The position numbers were made by a program, and so were the translations under genes. Under the pieces are notes generated by a model. That model was given only the letters and a program-made list of their open reading frames with translations, was not told the origin of the DNA and made no database searches. Positions 1-9,487 of a stretch of DNA of 64,000 nt are shown here, piece by piece. The first letter of the stretch is position 1; each line of letters begins with the position of its first letter. The stretch covers positions 211,804,741-211,868,740 of the forward strand of contig NC_058518.1 of the NCBI RefSeq assembly GCF_904849725.1. Direction: 5' to 3'. This DNA comes from Hordeum vulgare subsp. vulgare (Eukaryota; Streptophyta; Magnoliopsida; Poales; Poaceae).

Positions 1-1416
1 CCGTAGCCTTGCTCTCACCTCTCGATTAGCCATCCCATGGCATCTGCCATGAGAAAACCACGACAATATGGCTTTTACGAATGTGCATGGTCAATTTGTT
101 TTAAGTTGGACTACTAACAGATACAGAAAAGTATTCGCGAAGTAAAATTTTATAGTACCATTCATCATTAATAATATATTTTTATAATTACTTGGTAGTA
201 TGTGGCTACAAAAACCAATGGTAAAAGATGCATATTGTAAACCATGCCAATATGTAGGACGCCATCTAATTACGTGGGAGGAGCAAGTAGAGATTGCCAA
301 ATAGCAAATCATATATTTATCTTTATTGCTGAGGTGGACGCAGTGGTGGCTTTAAGTGAGTGAGATATATGCATTATTTTTTCCAGTGAATATGCACTTC
401 TAATTGTATTTTTGGAAGATAATAGTAGGACAGGTCTAGCAATATAATAAACATCAGCCTAAATTTAAGTCCAGAAGGTGTTGAAATGAGATGACGAGGC
501 TGACTGATAATAACCTCTAATGCATGGGTAGGAGAAAAAGGCAAAAACAGGGGCATGATCAGAAAAAAACTACGATGAGAGGGACTTGGAAAACAAGCAG
601 ATAACTTTAAGCAATAAATCATGGTAAGTATGCAATGTGACATTTCAATTGTGCTAAAAATGGTAAATGCAAAACAACATAGACAATATGAGAAAGAACA
701 ATCAGTGATGAAAGTAAGTGAGAGATGATTTACTGTCAAATATTTTGATAATAGATGGTTATTTGACATAGACAGTTAGTCTAAGACTAGGGAGGAAGCA
801 TATAGATGCTTGACGCTGTAACAATCGAAAATCATCATAACAAATCCAAGTTTGACAAATCCAATGAGGCGGGTGAACGCAGAAAATCACTAGGTTCAAG
901 TGGGAGAGTAGTTGGTGAAAATTTCATCAAAAAGTTATTAATAAGAAGATCAACACGATGCACTTGGTCTTATGTTGGTCACGTTTATCATAACAAGCCA
1001 GTGCACGTAATGGAAATATTACCATTGAGGTGTGATCATGTTTCCATTGAGACATTCATTTCAAATATATTTTGAATGATAGTTGATTGCATGGCATTTT
1101 CTAAAGAAAAAATATAAAAATACATATTAAATTGTCTAGCCGCGCAAGCCCGTGGGCCATTGTTGGTTCCCCACTTTTTATCTGCAACTACTCTCTTGAA
1201 CTGTGCACAAGCATAGTTACCCTTAAATATATATAGTTCAAAGTTCCAAAAGTGGGCAACTACTTGTAACGGTTTCTTTGGATGTTCTCAGATGCTCTCC
1301 TGTTGTAGGCTAGGAGAATGGACAACTACTTGCAATGTTTTGTTCAAATGCTTTCACTGGCTTTTTCTCCTGTAACTTGTTCTCTAAAACTAGGTCATAT
1401 GATGCTTACGTATCTA

Positions 1417-1492
1417 CTCTCCCATAATGTAAAGACCCTTTTTGACACTACACTAGCGTAAAAAACTGTCTTACATTATGGGACGGAGGGAG
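1417..1492. mobile_element. Stowaway MITE (DTT), 76 bp
   Basis: Inverted ends of the type CCCATAATGTAAAGAC / GTCTTACATTATGGG with GGACGGAGGGAG at the right, flanked by TA at 1415-1416 and 1493-1494. This is the tiny Stowaway family common in Triticeae introns (Hades-like; name by recollection). The left end lacks several bases of the usual CTCCCTCCGT start. The centre, GACACTACACTAGCGT, makes an almost complete hairpin. Confidence 0.8.
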
Positions 1493-1888
1493 TATTTTTT
1501 TGCCACCGGAGCTTTGTTGTTTCTGGCTGCTTTTACCTTTTCCATCTCGTTTAAACTGCATCCTACAAGCTGTAGAGTTGGATGCTATATTTTAGAGAAC
1601 TGTACTACACATGCAGTTGTGAACTGTGGGTAGGAAAAGGCAAAATTCCTAGCCTCCCATAATGTAAAGACCCATTTTGACACTACACTAGCGTAAAAAA
1701 CTGTCTTACATTATGGGACGGAGGGATTATTTTTTTGCCACCAGAGCTTTGTTGTTTCTGGCTGCTTTTACCTTTTCCATCTCGTTTAAACTGCATCCTA
1801 CAAGCTCTAGAGTTGGATGCTATATTTTAGAGAACTGTACTACACATGCGGTTGTGAACTGTGGGTAGGAAAAGGCAAAATTCCTAGC
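1419..1888. repeat. 235-bp direct tandem duplication carrying the MITE
   Basis: Positions 1419-1653 and 1654-1888 are near-identical head-to-tail copies, differing at about five bases by eye. Each contains most of the MITE followed by the same 160 bp of unique intron sequence. The duplication breakpoint is at the CTCCC near the MITE left end. The second MITE copy has lost its right TA target site (GGGATTA instead of GGGAGTA), which fits duplication after insertion. Confidence 0.9.
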
Positions 1889-2027
1889 TGGTTGAGTTGG
1901 AAAAAATATTTGTGGTTTTCTCTAGTTAAAGCATGAAGGTTCAGTGTCCTAATATTCGATATGTTTGCTCAACGTTGTTGTACGTCCCGTTACCAACTTC
2001 ACCTGCTGCTTGTCTCAATTACTGCAG

Positions 2028-2466
2028 GTACCGAGCTGTCACGAGCGCATATTACAGAGGCGCTTTGGGAGCTCTGCTAGTCTATGATATCACCAAGCGC
2101 CAGAGCTTTGACCACATACCTCGCTGGCTGGAGGAACTCCGAGGTCATGCAGACAAAAACATTATCATCATGCTGGTTGGCAATAAGAGCGACCTTGAAG
2201 ATGAGCGGGCTGTAAGCACTGAAGATGCCAAAGAGTTTGCCGAGAAGGAGAACCTCTTCTTCCTGGAGACGTCCGCGCTGCAGGCCACCAATGTTGAAAG
2301 CGCCTTCCAGACTGTCTTGTCAGAGATCTTCAAGATCCACAGCAAGAAGAACATAGTGACCGACCCAAAGGCCAATGGTGCTGCGCCGCCGCTGGCCGGC
2401 AAGAAGGTTCTTGTCCCAGGCCCAGCACAGGAGATCCCGAAGAGCAAGTGCTGCGGTTCTATGTAA
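2028..2466 (+). CDS. RabA (Rab11-class) small GTPase, last exon
   Basis: C-terminal part of a Rab GTPase of the plant RabA class, a family that works in trans-Golgi/recycling-endosome traffic to the plasma membrane and cell plate. The exon opens after the acceptor at 2026-2027 and reads [12 protein letters not shown], which normally follows the WDTAGQER switch-II motif. The guanine-specificity motif NKSD is at 2182-2193 and the ETSAL motif at 2266-2280. The hypervariable tail ends CCGSM (2449-2463), a di-cysteine prenylation site, before TAA. The open frame extends upstream to an ATG at 1933, but those 32 residues are unlike Rab proteins and are intronic. P-loop and effector region are missing, so the gene is cut by the window edge. 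Wording of the helices is closest to the RabA3/RabA4 branch, but the subclass is uncertain. Confidence 0.9.
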
Positions 2467-2770
2467 TTTCTGCTACAAAATTTGTTGGATTTGTGTGTGT
2501 TTTGAGAATATTCACGGTGTCTGGCTATAGATCCCCACTGAGTCTTAGGTTTCAAGTATTGGTTCATTTAGTGAGACGGATGGGGTCGGTGGCAGAGCAA
2601 GATTTTGCACTCATCTCCACCGACTACGAAGTTAGGGAGTGAGCAGATGAACTCCATTTTCATAGGTCCGAGCTGTGTGATTGATTATCAATTGACGTGT
2701 ATGATGACTCAGGACACCGCAAAGCCTTTATGTAATGTTATACATATACCGAGTATTATATACTGTATAT
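2467..2770 (+). other. Probable 3' UTR of the Rab gene
   Basis: Non-coding sequence directly after the Rab stop codon. No canonical AATAAA was seen, which is common in plants. The downstream limit is unknown; at about 2771 a GTGCGTTGCAACGGG motif begins, a phrase that recurs at ends of grass transposons. Confidence 0.4.
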
Positions 2771-2945
2771 ACTAGCACATGCTGGTGCGTTGCAACGGGA
2801 TACAGTTGCTGCTTAAACCAATCGGGAGCACATCCCTTTGATTGCCCCATCATATAGGTTTTGGGCACCAAAATAATACTATTGCAAGGAGCAACTCTCT
2901 GACCCATAGTATTTTATAACATAAAAGGATTCAACTATGCAGCGG

Positions 2946-3027
2946 TGCCGTATGATGGTGCTCTCATGCGGCGGCTCGCATGCACATGCCGTATGATGGT
3001 GCTCTCATGCGGCGGCTCGCATGCACA
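2946..3027. repeat. 41-bp tandem duplication, two copies
   Basis: Two adjacent perfect copies of a 41-bp unit beginning TGCCGTATGATGGTGCTCTC (2946-2986 and 2987-3027). Each unit contains the internal palindrome-rich phrase GCGGCGGCTCGCATGC. No function is evident. Confidence 0.95.
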
Positions 3028-3040
3028 TGCACCTAAAATA

Positions 3041-3780
3041 TACGTAGAGATTCTCTTGAATGCTTGAAATTCAAAAAGTTTAATCTTTAAAACCGTTAAT
3101 TCAATCGATGATCTGTTTTCACCGCTGGCTTTGTCGTGACAAGATCTTTGAAACTAGATCCCATGTCGACATGTATCGACAAACTTTTTTTTCCTTCCGT
3201 AATTGCCACATTGTTCCATTCACTTGCTATATTATTAACCACTTACTTGCCCAATAAAAATAATTTAATTGCCATATTTTTTGATGTCGTTTCGTGCAAA
3301 GCTTGTCGATGCTTATAAATGCAGTCCCCAAAATGTTTTGATGTGCTTGTCATTTTTATTCTACTAAGTTGTCATGTGGTCTCATAAAGCTTGTAGATGC
3401 TTATAAAATCACAGTTGCCACATATATTTTTTGTGCTTGTCATTTTAATCCTACCTCGTTATCATATTGTCTCATACAACTTGTCAGTCATTGTAAAAAA
3501 AAAGTTGTCACGGTGTTTGCTGTATTTATCTGTTGAATTCTATCCTCGATTGTTATGTTGTGTCTAAATAAAAGGACATTTGATTGTTCTGAAACGTAGT
3601 TGTGGTAGTGTTTTGTTGTGCCGGTTAGTTCAATTCTACTCAAATTTCATATAAACTTGTCAGTTTTATAAACACTATAGTTGTCGTATTATTTTGCAAC
3701 GCTTGCCAGTTAAATTATAACTAATGGCCAGTTATTTTATAACGTTCATGCACCCCCACCACCTGTTACCACGAGTATTC
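3041..3780. repeat. AT-rich zone of degenerate ~100-bp repeats
   Basis: Recurring words such as GCTTGTCGATGCTTATAAA, TGTGCTTGTCATTTT and CTCATAAAGCTTGT appear around 3297, 3389 and 3480, giving a degenerate tandem array with a unit of about 90-100 bp that fades after 3550. No coding capacity. It may be the interior of the repeat whose end motif lies at 2771-2799, but no matching second end was found. Confidence 0.5.
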
Positions 3781-3880
3781 TATGTAGTGAAGAAAAGTAA
3801 ACTAAACATGCATGTTATATGCTTTATCATATAAAAAGGTAGACCATGCATGCATGCATGCTACAAGCTTGTGTATAGTA

Positions 3881-4040
3881 CTTCCTCCGTTCCTAAATAT
3901 AAGTCTTTAAAGAGATTTCATTAATGGACTACATGCGGATGTATATAGACATATTTTAGAGTGTAGATTCACTCATTTTGCTCTGTATGTAGACTACTAG
4001 TGAAATATCTTAAAAGACTTATATTTAGGAACGGAGGAAG
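3881..4040. mobile_element. Stowaway MITE (DTT, Thalos-like), 160 bp
   Basis: Complete element with inverted ends CTTCCTCCGTTCCTAAATAT / ATATTTAGGAACGGAGGAAG and TA target sites at 3879-3880 and 4041-4042. Interior words match the abundant Triticeae Thalos family (name by recollection). Both flanks carry copies of GTAGACCATGCATGCATG (3839-3856 and 4076-4093). Confidence 0.9.
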
Positions 4041-4499
4041 TACTCAGCATGCATGCATTTTAGAGAAGAAAAAAAGTAGACCATGCATGCATGTTGCCTC
4101 CCTTTAGAAAAAACAACGTGTACTTGTGGAAGGAAAAAAGCACGGCAGCGAGGGTAACTTCGACGCAAAACACGTTCACTGTAGTGTGCTGTCCGATTAC
4201 TGTAGCAACATCTGTTAGCCTGCTGTAGCAAATACGGAGTAGTACCGTACAATGGCTATAATGAAATAATATGACACTGTATACTAAGCCGTACGCAGCA
4301 GCAGCCGCCGCACGGGAGCGCGGCCGTGCGTAGTCTGCAGCATAGATTTTTCCAACATAAAAAATAATAACTGTATTCCTCATATGATAGCCATGTCATT
4401 CACAATATGTCGAAGAGTAAAATGAGGCATTGGAGTGCCAAAATTCACATAAACTAAGCCTAAAGCAGTGCTTAGCTAAAACAATCACCAACAAGATTG

Positions 4500-4700
4500 G
4501 TTTCCCTTCCGCAATGAACAAAGCTAACATTTAAAAAATTCATCGATTAGCACATTGGACCCATGTAGGCATCAAGGTGCGAAACTGCTTTCAATGCATT
4601 TAAACTATCTGATTCAATGATTGTATTGGAGCACCCGATATCTCAAGCAAGGATAAGTCCATAGCGAATAGCGTTTATCTTTGTCGAAACCGTTCGATGC
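4500..4700 (-). pseudogene. RNase H-like domain of the LINE (RVT_3 type), decayed
   Basis: The minus strand reads AIRYGLILA, then IIESDSLNALKAV, then a segment with NVSFVHCGRETN, with stops in between. This is the pattern of the RNase H-like domain (RVT_3) at the 3' end of many plant LINEs. The acidic ESDS motif is still visible. Boundaries are approximate. Confidence 0.6.
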
Positions 4701-4903
4701 TACATGAACCAAAGGCTAGGTTGCCGCTACGATTACCCCAATATTTCTCGCCACAACTTCGCAAGCTCCTGCCAAGGTCTACGCATGAAATGACGCATCT
4801 ACATGATACTTTAGGTTTCTTTCATATTTTTGAACTAGCTGATTTAAAGTATTTGCACAGGATGAAGTTCGTTGCCAATACCTGAATTGACACAACCATC
4901 TTA

Positions 4904-5296
4904 TCACGAGGTTGCGCGAGCTCTCCTTTCACCGCTTGCCTCCTTTGCGAGTATATGCCACATGACAACAAGGATCAACTCTGTTGCCTGTATTTCATGT
5001 ACCATAGTTCGAAGTTGTAGGAGTATATCTAAGTTAATTGAACCAAACCGGTCCTCACCTACTGCATGCCTAATAGTTTCTTTAAGATTGAGCGTAGACC
5101 ATACCTCGTTAGCCCTTGTGCATGTGAAAATACAGTGTTGGATATCCTCCAGGCCTACTTTGCACAACATGCATTGTGGAGTCAGGAGTATGTGTCTACC
5201 CGCAAGGACTTCAAAGCAAGGTAAAACGCCCTTAAGTACCTTCCACCTGAAGTGCTTTATCTTCCCCGGATTCTCAATTGCCATAATTCCTTCCAA
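4904..5296 (-). pseudogene. LINE zinc-binding domain (zf-RVT) fragment
   Basis: A 130-residue open segment downstream of the reverse transcriptase. KHFRWKVLKGVLPCFEVLAGR, then CMLCKVGLEDIQHCIFTC, matches the zinc-binding region found after plant LINE reverse transcriptases (CxxC...HCxFxC pattern). It ends at a stop at 4904. Together with the upstream pieces it shows the element is an L1-type plant LINE. Confidence 0.8.
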
Positions 5297-5352
5297 GTTG
5301 GGTTGATTTGAGACATCTTGGGACAGTCTGAACGAGCAAAGTGCTTTCCGAA

Positions 5353-6737
5353 TTAGTGATTGAACTCAACGTGGTAGGCCGAGCGTACTGAGAAAGTACT
5401 TAACGTAGTAAATTTCCATGGTACCAAATCTTCTAGTACTTCAATGTGTAAGGGGATTTGTTGCATTCTGTACACACCAACACGTAGAAAGATGTCACAC
5501 ATGAGTTCACCATCCCACCGACCCGCATGCGGGTCGATTAATTCCCCCACTTTGGACATCATTGTTCCTCCTCTTGGGGTAATAATTTTCCTTGACTCAC
5601 TAGCAGGAATCTATGGAACATTCCAAATGTTAATATGTGATCCTGAACCGACACGCAAATGCACCCTCTTGAAAGTTTGGATACCCGCGATGATATTCTG
5701 CCATGTAAACGATGAACCCTTCTTTTGACCAACACTCAATATATCACCATTGTGGTAATACTTGGCTTTCAATACTTGTGCACACAGAGAATCAGGTCTT
5801 TGGAGAAGTCGCCAACACTGTTTTGCTAACATAGCAAGGTTAAAGCTGTGTAGGTCTCTAAATACCATACCACCTTTCTTCTTCGGAACACACATTTTCC
5901 ACCATGTAAACCAATGCATTTTCTTCTTTTCCTCTCTATCTCCCCACCAGAAGCCAGAAATCTCATCTGTAATTGATTTGCACACACCCTTGGGTAGTTT
6001 AAAAATAGACATTGCATATGAAGAAATAGCTTGTGCAACAAATTTCACTAAAATTTCTTTCCCTTGTACTGATAGGATTTTTATCATTCCAACCCTTTAG
6101 GCGTAGACATACTCTATCTATCAAGTGCTGGAAGCAATCACTCCTGTCCACCCCAACCATCGTTGGAAGGCCCATGTATTTATCTGATAGAGCTTCAGTT
6201 AAGATGTACAAGATGCCACAAACACCTTCCCTAATCAACACTCTGGTATTGGTACTAAAAAATATACTTGATTTAGCGGTGCTCACACGTTGCCCCGAGC
6301 TAGTACAATAATTATCCGAAATTCTCTTCACAATGTTTGCATTATGCTCATTCCCTCTCATTAAGATAAGAGACTCATCAACGAAAATAAGATGAGAGAT
6401 TGATGGTACCCGTATACCTTCAATTCCGCCAATATTTTCCTCATGGGAAAGCATGCTTGAGAGCCCTTCCGAACAAAAGAAGAAAAGTATGGGGACAAGG
6501 GACCCCCTACCTTAACCCCATCATGGGTATGAACTCACATGTCTATGTTTCATTGAAGCTGATCCTATATGTGACAGAGGAAACATACTCCATAATTAGA
6601 TCCACCCATAGTGGGTCAAATCCTAGCTTCAACATCATTTTCCTTAAGAAGCCCCATTCCACCCGATCAAACGCTTTAAGCATATCCATGGCTCTTCTTC
6701 TTGATTGCATGGAAACACTCATAAGCTACTAGCACAT
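5353..6737 (-). pseudogene. LINE reverse transcriptase, broken
   Basis: Pieces in several frames read, in order on the minus strand: the fingers/palm around LVAYECFHAIK (about 6725), a degenerate GDPLSPY-type segment near 6500, the palm at 6374-6385 reading FVDE where active enzymes have (F/Y)ADD, then the long thumb/connection segment (6087-5611) with SGFWWGD and KKGGMVFRDL motifs, and a segment ending FSVRSAYH (5562-5353). Multiple stops and frameshifts separate them. In the family this enzyme performs target-primed reverse transcription. It is clearly inactive: the catalytic site is mutated and the frame is broken. Confidence 0.85.
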
Positions 6738-7606
6738 TGATACATCTCCAACGTATCTATAATTTTTGATTTTTCCATTTCGTTATATTATCATCCTAGG
6801 ATACTTTTTGGGTCATAATTCACCATTTTATATTACTTATGAGCACTAACCTATTAACCCAGTGCCCATGGTGAGTTACTGTTTTTTGTTTTTTTTGTTT
6901 TTCATGTTTATAGTACCAAACAAAGTCCAATTGCCATGAAACTTTCTTATAATTTTTTCTGGACCAAAAGAAGATCTTGAAGCTTCGGGAGGAGACCTGA
7001 AGCCACATGAGGGGTCCACAAGCCAACAAGGCGCGACCAGTGGGAGGGGGAGGGGGGGGGGGTGGCTACGCCCTTATGGCTTGTGCCCCCTTGGTGGCCC
7101 CTCTTCCTCCCTTCTTTTGCCTATAAATTCACATATATTCCAGAAACCCTAAAAATAAGAGTGAAACACTTTTTACGTTGCTGCAAGTCTTTGTTCCATG
7201 GCGATCCCATTTGGAGCTCCATTCCGGCACCGTGTCGAAGGGGGGATCGATCACGGAGGGCCTATTCATCAACTTTGCTACCCTCGTGATGATGTGTGAG
7301 TAGTTCACTACATACCTATGGGTCCATGGCTAGTATCTAGATGGCTATCTCTCTCTCTCTCTCTCTTGATCTTCAATACAATGATCATTGCATCTTCGCT
7401 TTGATCTATCTGTGTAATTCTTTTTTATGGTGTGTTTGTTGGGATCCAATGAATTGTGGGTTTATGTTCAGATTATTCATGAAAAATATTTGAGTATTTA
7501 TGATATTATTATGATTCTCATTTGCATGATCATCATAGCTTCGTAATTCTCTCCGATCTATTGAATTGCTTTGGCCAATTAGTGGGTTCAACCTGGCGAG
7601 TTTTTA
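6738..7606 (+). repeat. 5' LTR, truncated
   Basis: Matches the 3' LTR starting at 9488 from TGATACATCTCCAACGTATC to the phrase GCTTTGGCCAA near 7577. It carries a TATA box (TATAAAT, 7122-7128) and a (TC)n run at 7348-7366. After about 7600 the match is lost: the remaining ~600 bp of LTR are missing and a 26-bp phrase is repeated at the junction. Confidence 0.8.
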
Positions 7607-9487
7607 TATCATAGCTTCGTAATTCTCTCCGATCTTTTGAGTACGGTGGCGTGTAGATTTTATAGAAATATCTGCACTCTAGTTTTTAACCTATACTTGT
7701 TTGAGAGTTAATAAATAGCAGCGGTAATTTGCATGGGTCATAAGGACAGTCCAAAAATAATAAGTATTCAATGAATGATAATCAAAACCATCATGTAACA
7801 CATAAAGAGAAATTGTGGGTTAATGATATTGATGTGGTAATATGAAAAAGGTGTGAGTGCACTATAGTTGATTCATAGAAGTATCGGTATTAAGAGGTGT
7901 TAATTTCCCGTTTCTCTGAATATTAAAAAGGCATCGCGGGTATGTGTGAGCATTTCTATTCCTCGTTGAAATCCTAGTGTTGTTTTGAGTCGAAGTCGCG
8001 CGATGGTTAACTCCTCCCAACCCTCTCCCCCGGGGCATGTGGGTAGTGCTTTGGTTTGTGACGAAACTAATAATTTTTTGCAATAAGTATATGAGTTCTT
8101 CATTACTAATGAGAAACCATGAACACACTCAATCACTCCTCCTCATATTTTGCTAGCCTCTCGGTACCGTGCATTCCCATTCTCACCTCAAGGATCGATG
8201 CGAAATTCGTGAGTGCATCCAAACCTCGTGGCATGATATGCTCTGTCACATATAAACCTTCCAATATCTTACTCAAAACAGCCACCATAGCTAACTATCA
8301 TGGCATTTTCATAGCCGTTCCAAGATATATTGCCATGCAAATTCCATTGTTACATCATATGACTAGTTCATTCATCATCATATTGCTTTGCATGACCATA
8401 TAGAGCTGACATAGCATTTGTGTCAAAGCCACCATTCATTATATTTATCATACATGTCATGCTAGATCATTACACATCCTGGTACACTACCACAGGCATC
8501 CATATTGAGCCATAGTTCTCCATATCGAGCTTTCATGAGTTGTAATTAAATAAAAGTGTAATGATCATCATTAGTAGAGCATTGTCCGAGTGAGGAAAGG
8601 ATGATGGAGACTACGATTCCCCCACAAGCCAGGAAGATACTCTGGACGCAAAATAAAAATGGGGGAGGCCAAATGAGCCCACCATAAAAAAAATGAAAAA
8701 ATGAATGAGCGAAAAAGAGAGAAGGGACTTTGCTACTATACTTTACCACACATGTGCCTGAAAGTGGCACCATGTTCCTCATATAGAGAGTCTCATGATA
8801 TGTCATTTTCATATGCTAGTGGTAATCATATTATCATTATTATAACACATGGATTGCATATTCCGATGACGGGCTTCCTCAAATGCCCGAGGTCTGCATG
8901 AGCAAGCAAGTTTGATGCATACCACACTTAGCTTCATTTGAGCTTTCATACACTTATAGCTCTAGTGCATCATTTGCATGGAAATCCCTACGTCTTGCAT
9001 TGACATGTACCGATGGGCATCTCCATAGCCCGTTGGTACGCCTAGTTGAAGTGAGACTATCTTCTCCACTTTTACCCCTTTGATATCTACCACCATATTT
9101 TATTCCACCTTATGCTATGTCCATGGCTCACGCTCGTGTATTGCGTGAAGAATAAAAGGTTAATTCACTTTGCAAAAGTATGATCCAATTTCCTGACTTG
9201 GACAACGTGGTGCTTGACATTTTTATTAATGTGGTGAAGAATGATCCATGCTTTGCTAATATGAAAGATGAGTGGGGGTAACATTCTTTTAGGATCATAC
9301 ACTTTGAAAGACTGATGATTTTGTTGCTTGTGGTTATAATTATTAGTGTGTTGATGTTTGTTAATTCATCATTTCTGAATGAGAATACATGCAAAAATGT
9401 TACATATTGGGTAGCATGTCGCATCAAAAATTCTGTTTTTACCATTTACCTACTTGAGGACGAGCACGATATAAGCTTGGGGATGTT
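7607..9487 (+). other. Residual internal region of the Athila-like element
   Basis: About 1.9 kb with no recognisable protein. The right half (8100-9487) has the character of the long untranslated 3' region of Athila-type elements and ends in a polypurine tract. Short ORFs (7862-8136, 8701-8901, 9128-9445) show no domain. Confidence 0.6.

Larger units (their letters stand above)
1..2027 (+). other. Intron of the Rab gene (partial), no coding exon seen
   Basis: AT-rich sequence upstream of the only recognisable Rab exon. It ends in a good splice acceptor (pyrimidine-rich tract, then CTGCAG at 2022-2027). No P-loop or switch-II coding motif of a Rab first exon was found in these 2 kb, so the first exon should lie left of the window. 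Short ORFs here, such as 806-1075, have no recognisable domain. The intron holds a Stowaway MITE inside a 235-bp tandem duplication. Calling the whole stretch intron is inference; part could be another element. Confidence 0.5.
4390..6737 (-). mobile_element. LINE (non-LTR, L1-type), 3' part
   Basis: Minus-strand non-LTR retrotransposon: C-terminal half of reverse transcriptase, thumb, zinc-binding domain and a terminal RNase H-like region. Its sequence stops abruptly at 6737, where an LTR element begins, and resumes in register at 15262. The 3' end is approximate; a short T/A-rich stretch near 4345-4370 may be the remnant of the poly(A) tail. The flanking target-site duplication of the LINE was not found. 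Confidence 0.85.

Noticed and set aside
374..1075. ORFs at 374-769 (-) and 806-1075 (+) as genes
   Set aside because: Low-complexity, no domain, inside the presumed intron.
1933..2027. ATG at 1933 as the start of the Rab protein
   Set aside because: The first 32 codons do not resemble a Rab and a splice acceptor precedes the conserved YRAV text; the P-loop half is missing.
2145..2567. 140-codon minus-strand ORF over the Rab exon
   Set aside because: Shadow of the real exon in the opposite frame.
2771..2799. GTGCGTTGCAACGGG motif as a transposon end
   Set aside because: Familiar grass repeat phrase, but no partner end or TSD was found, so no element is called.
7348..7366. (TC)n run as a notable regulatory element (also 10088-10104)
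   Set aside because: Simple microsatellite in both LTR copies, length-variable, nothing further seen.
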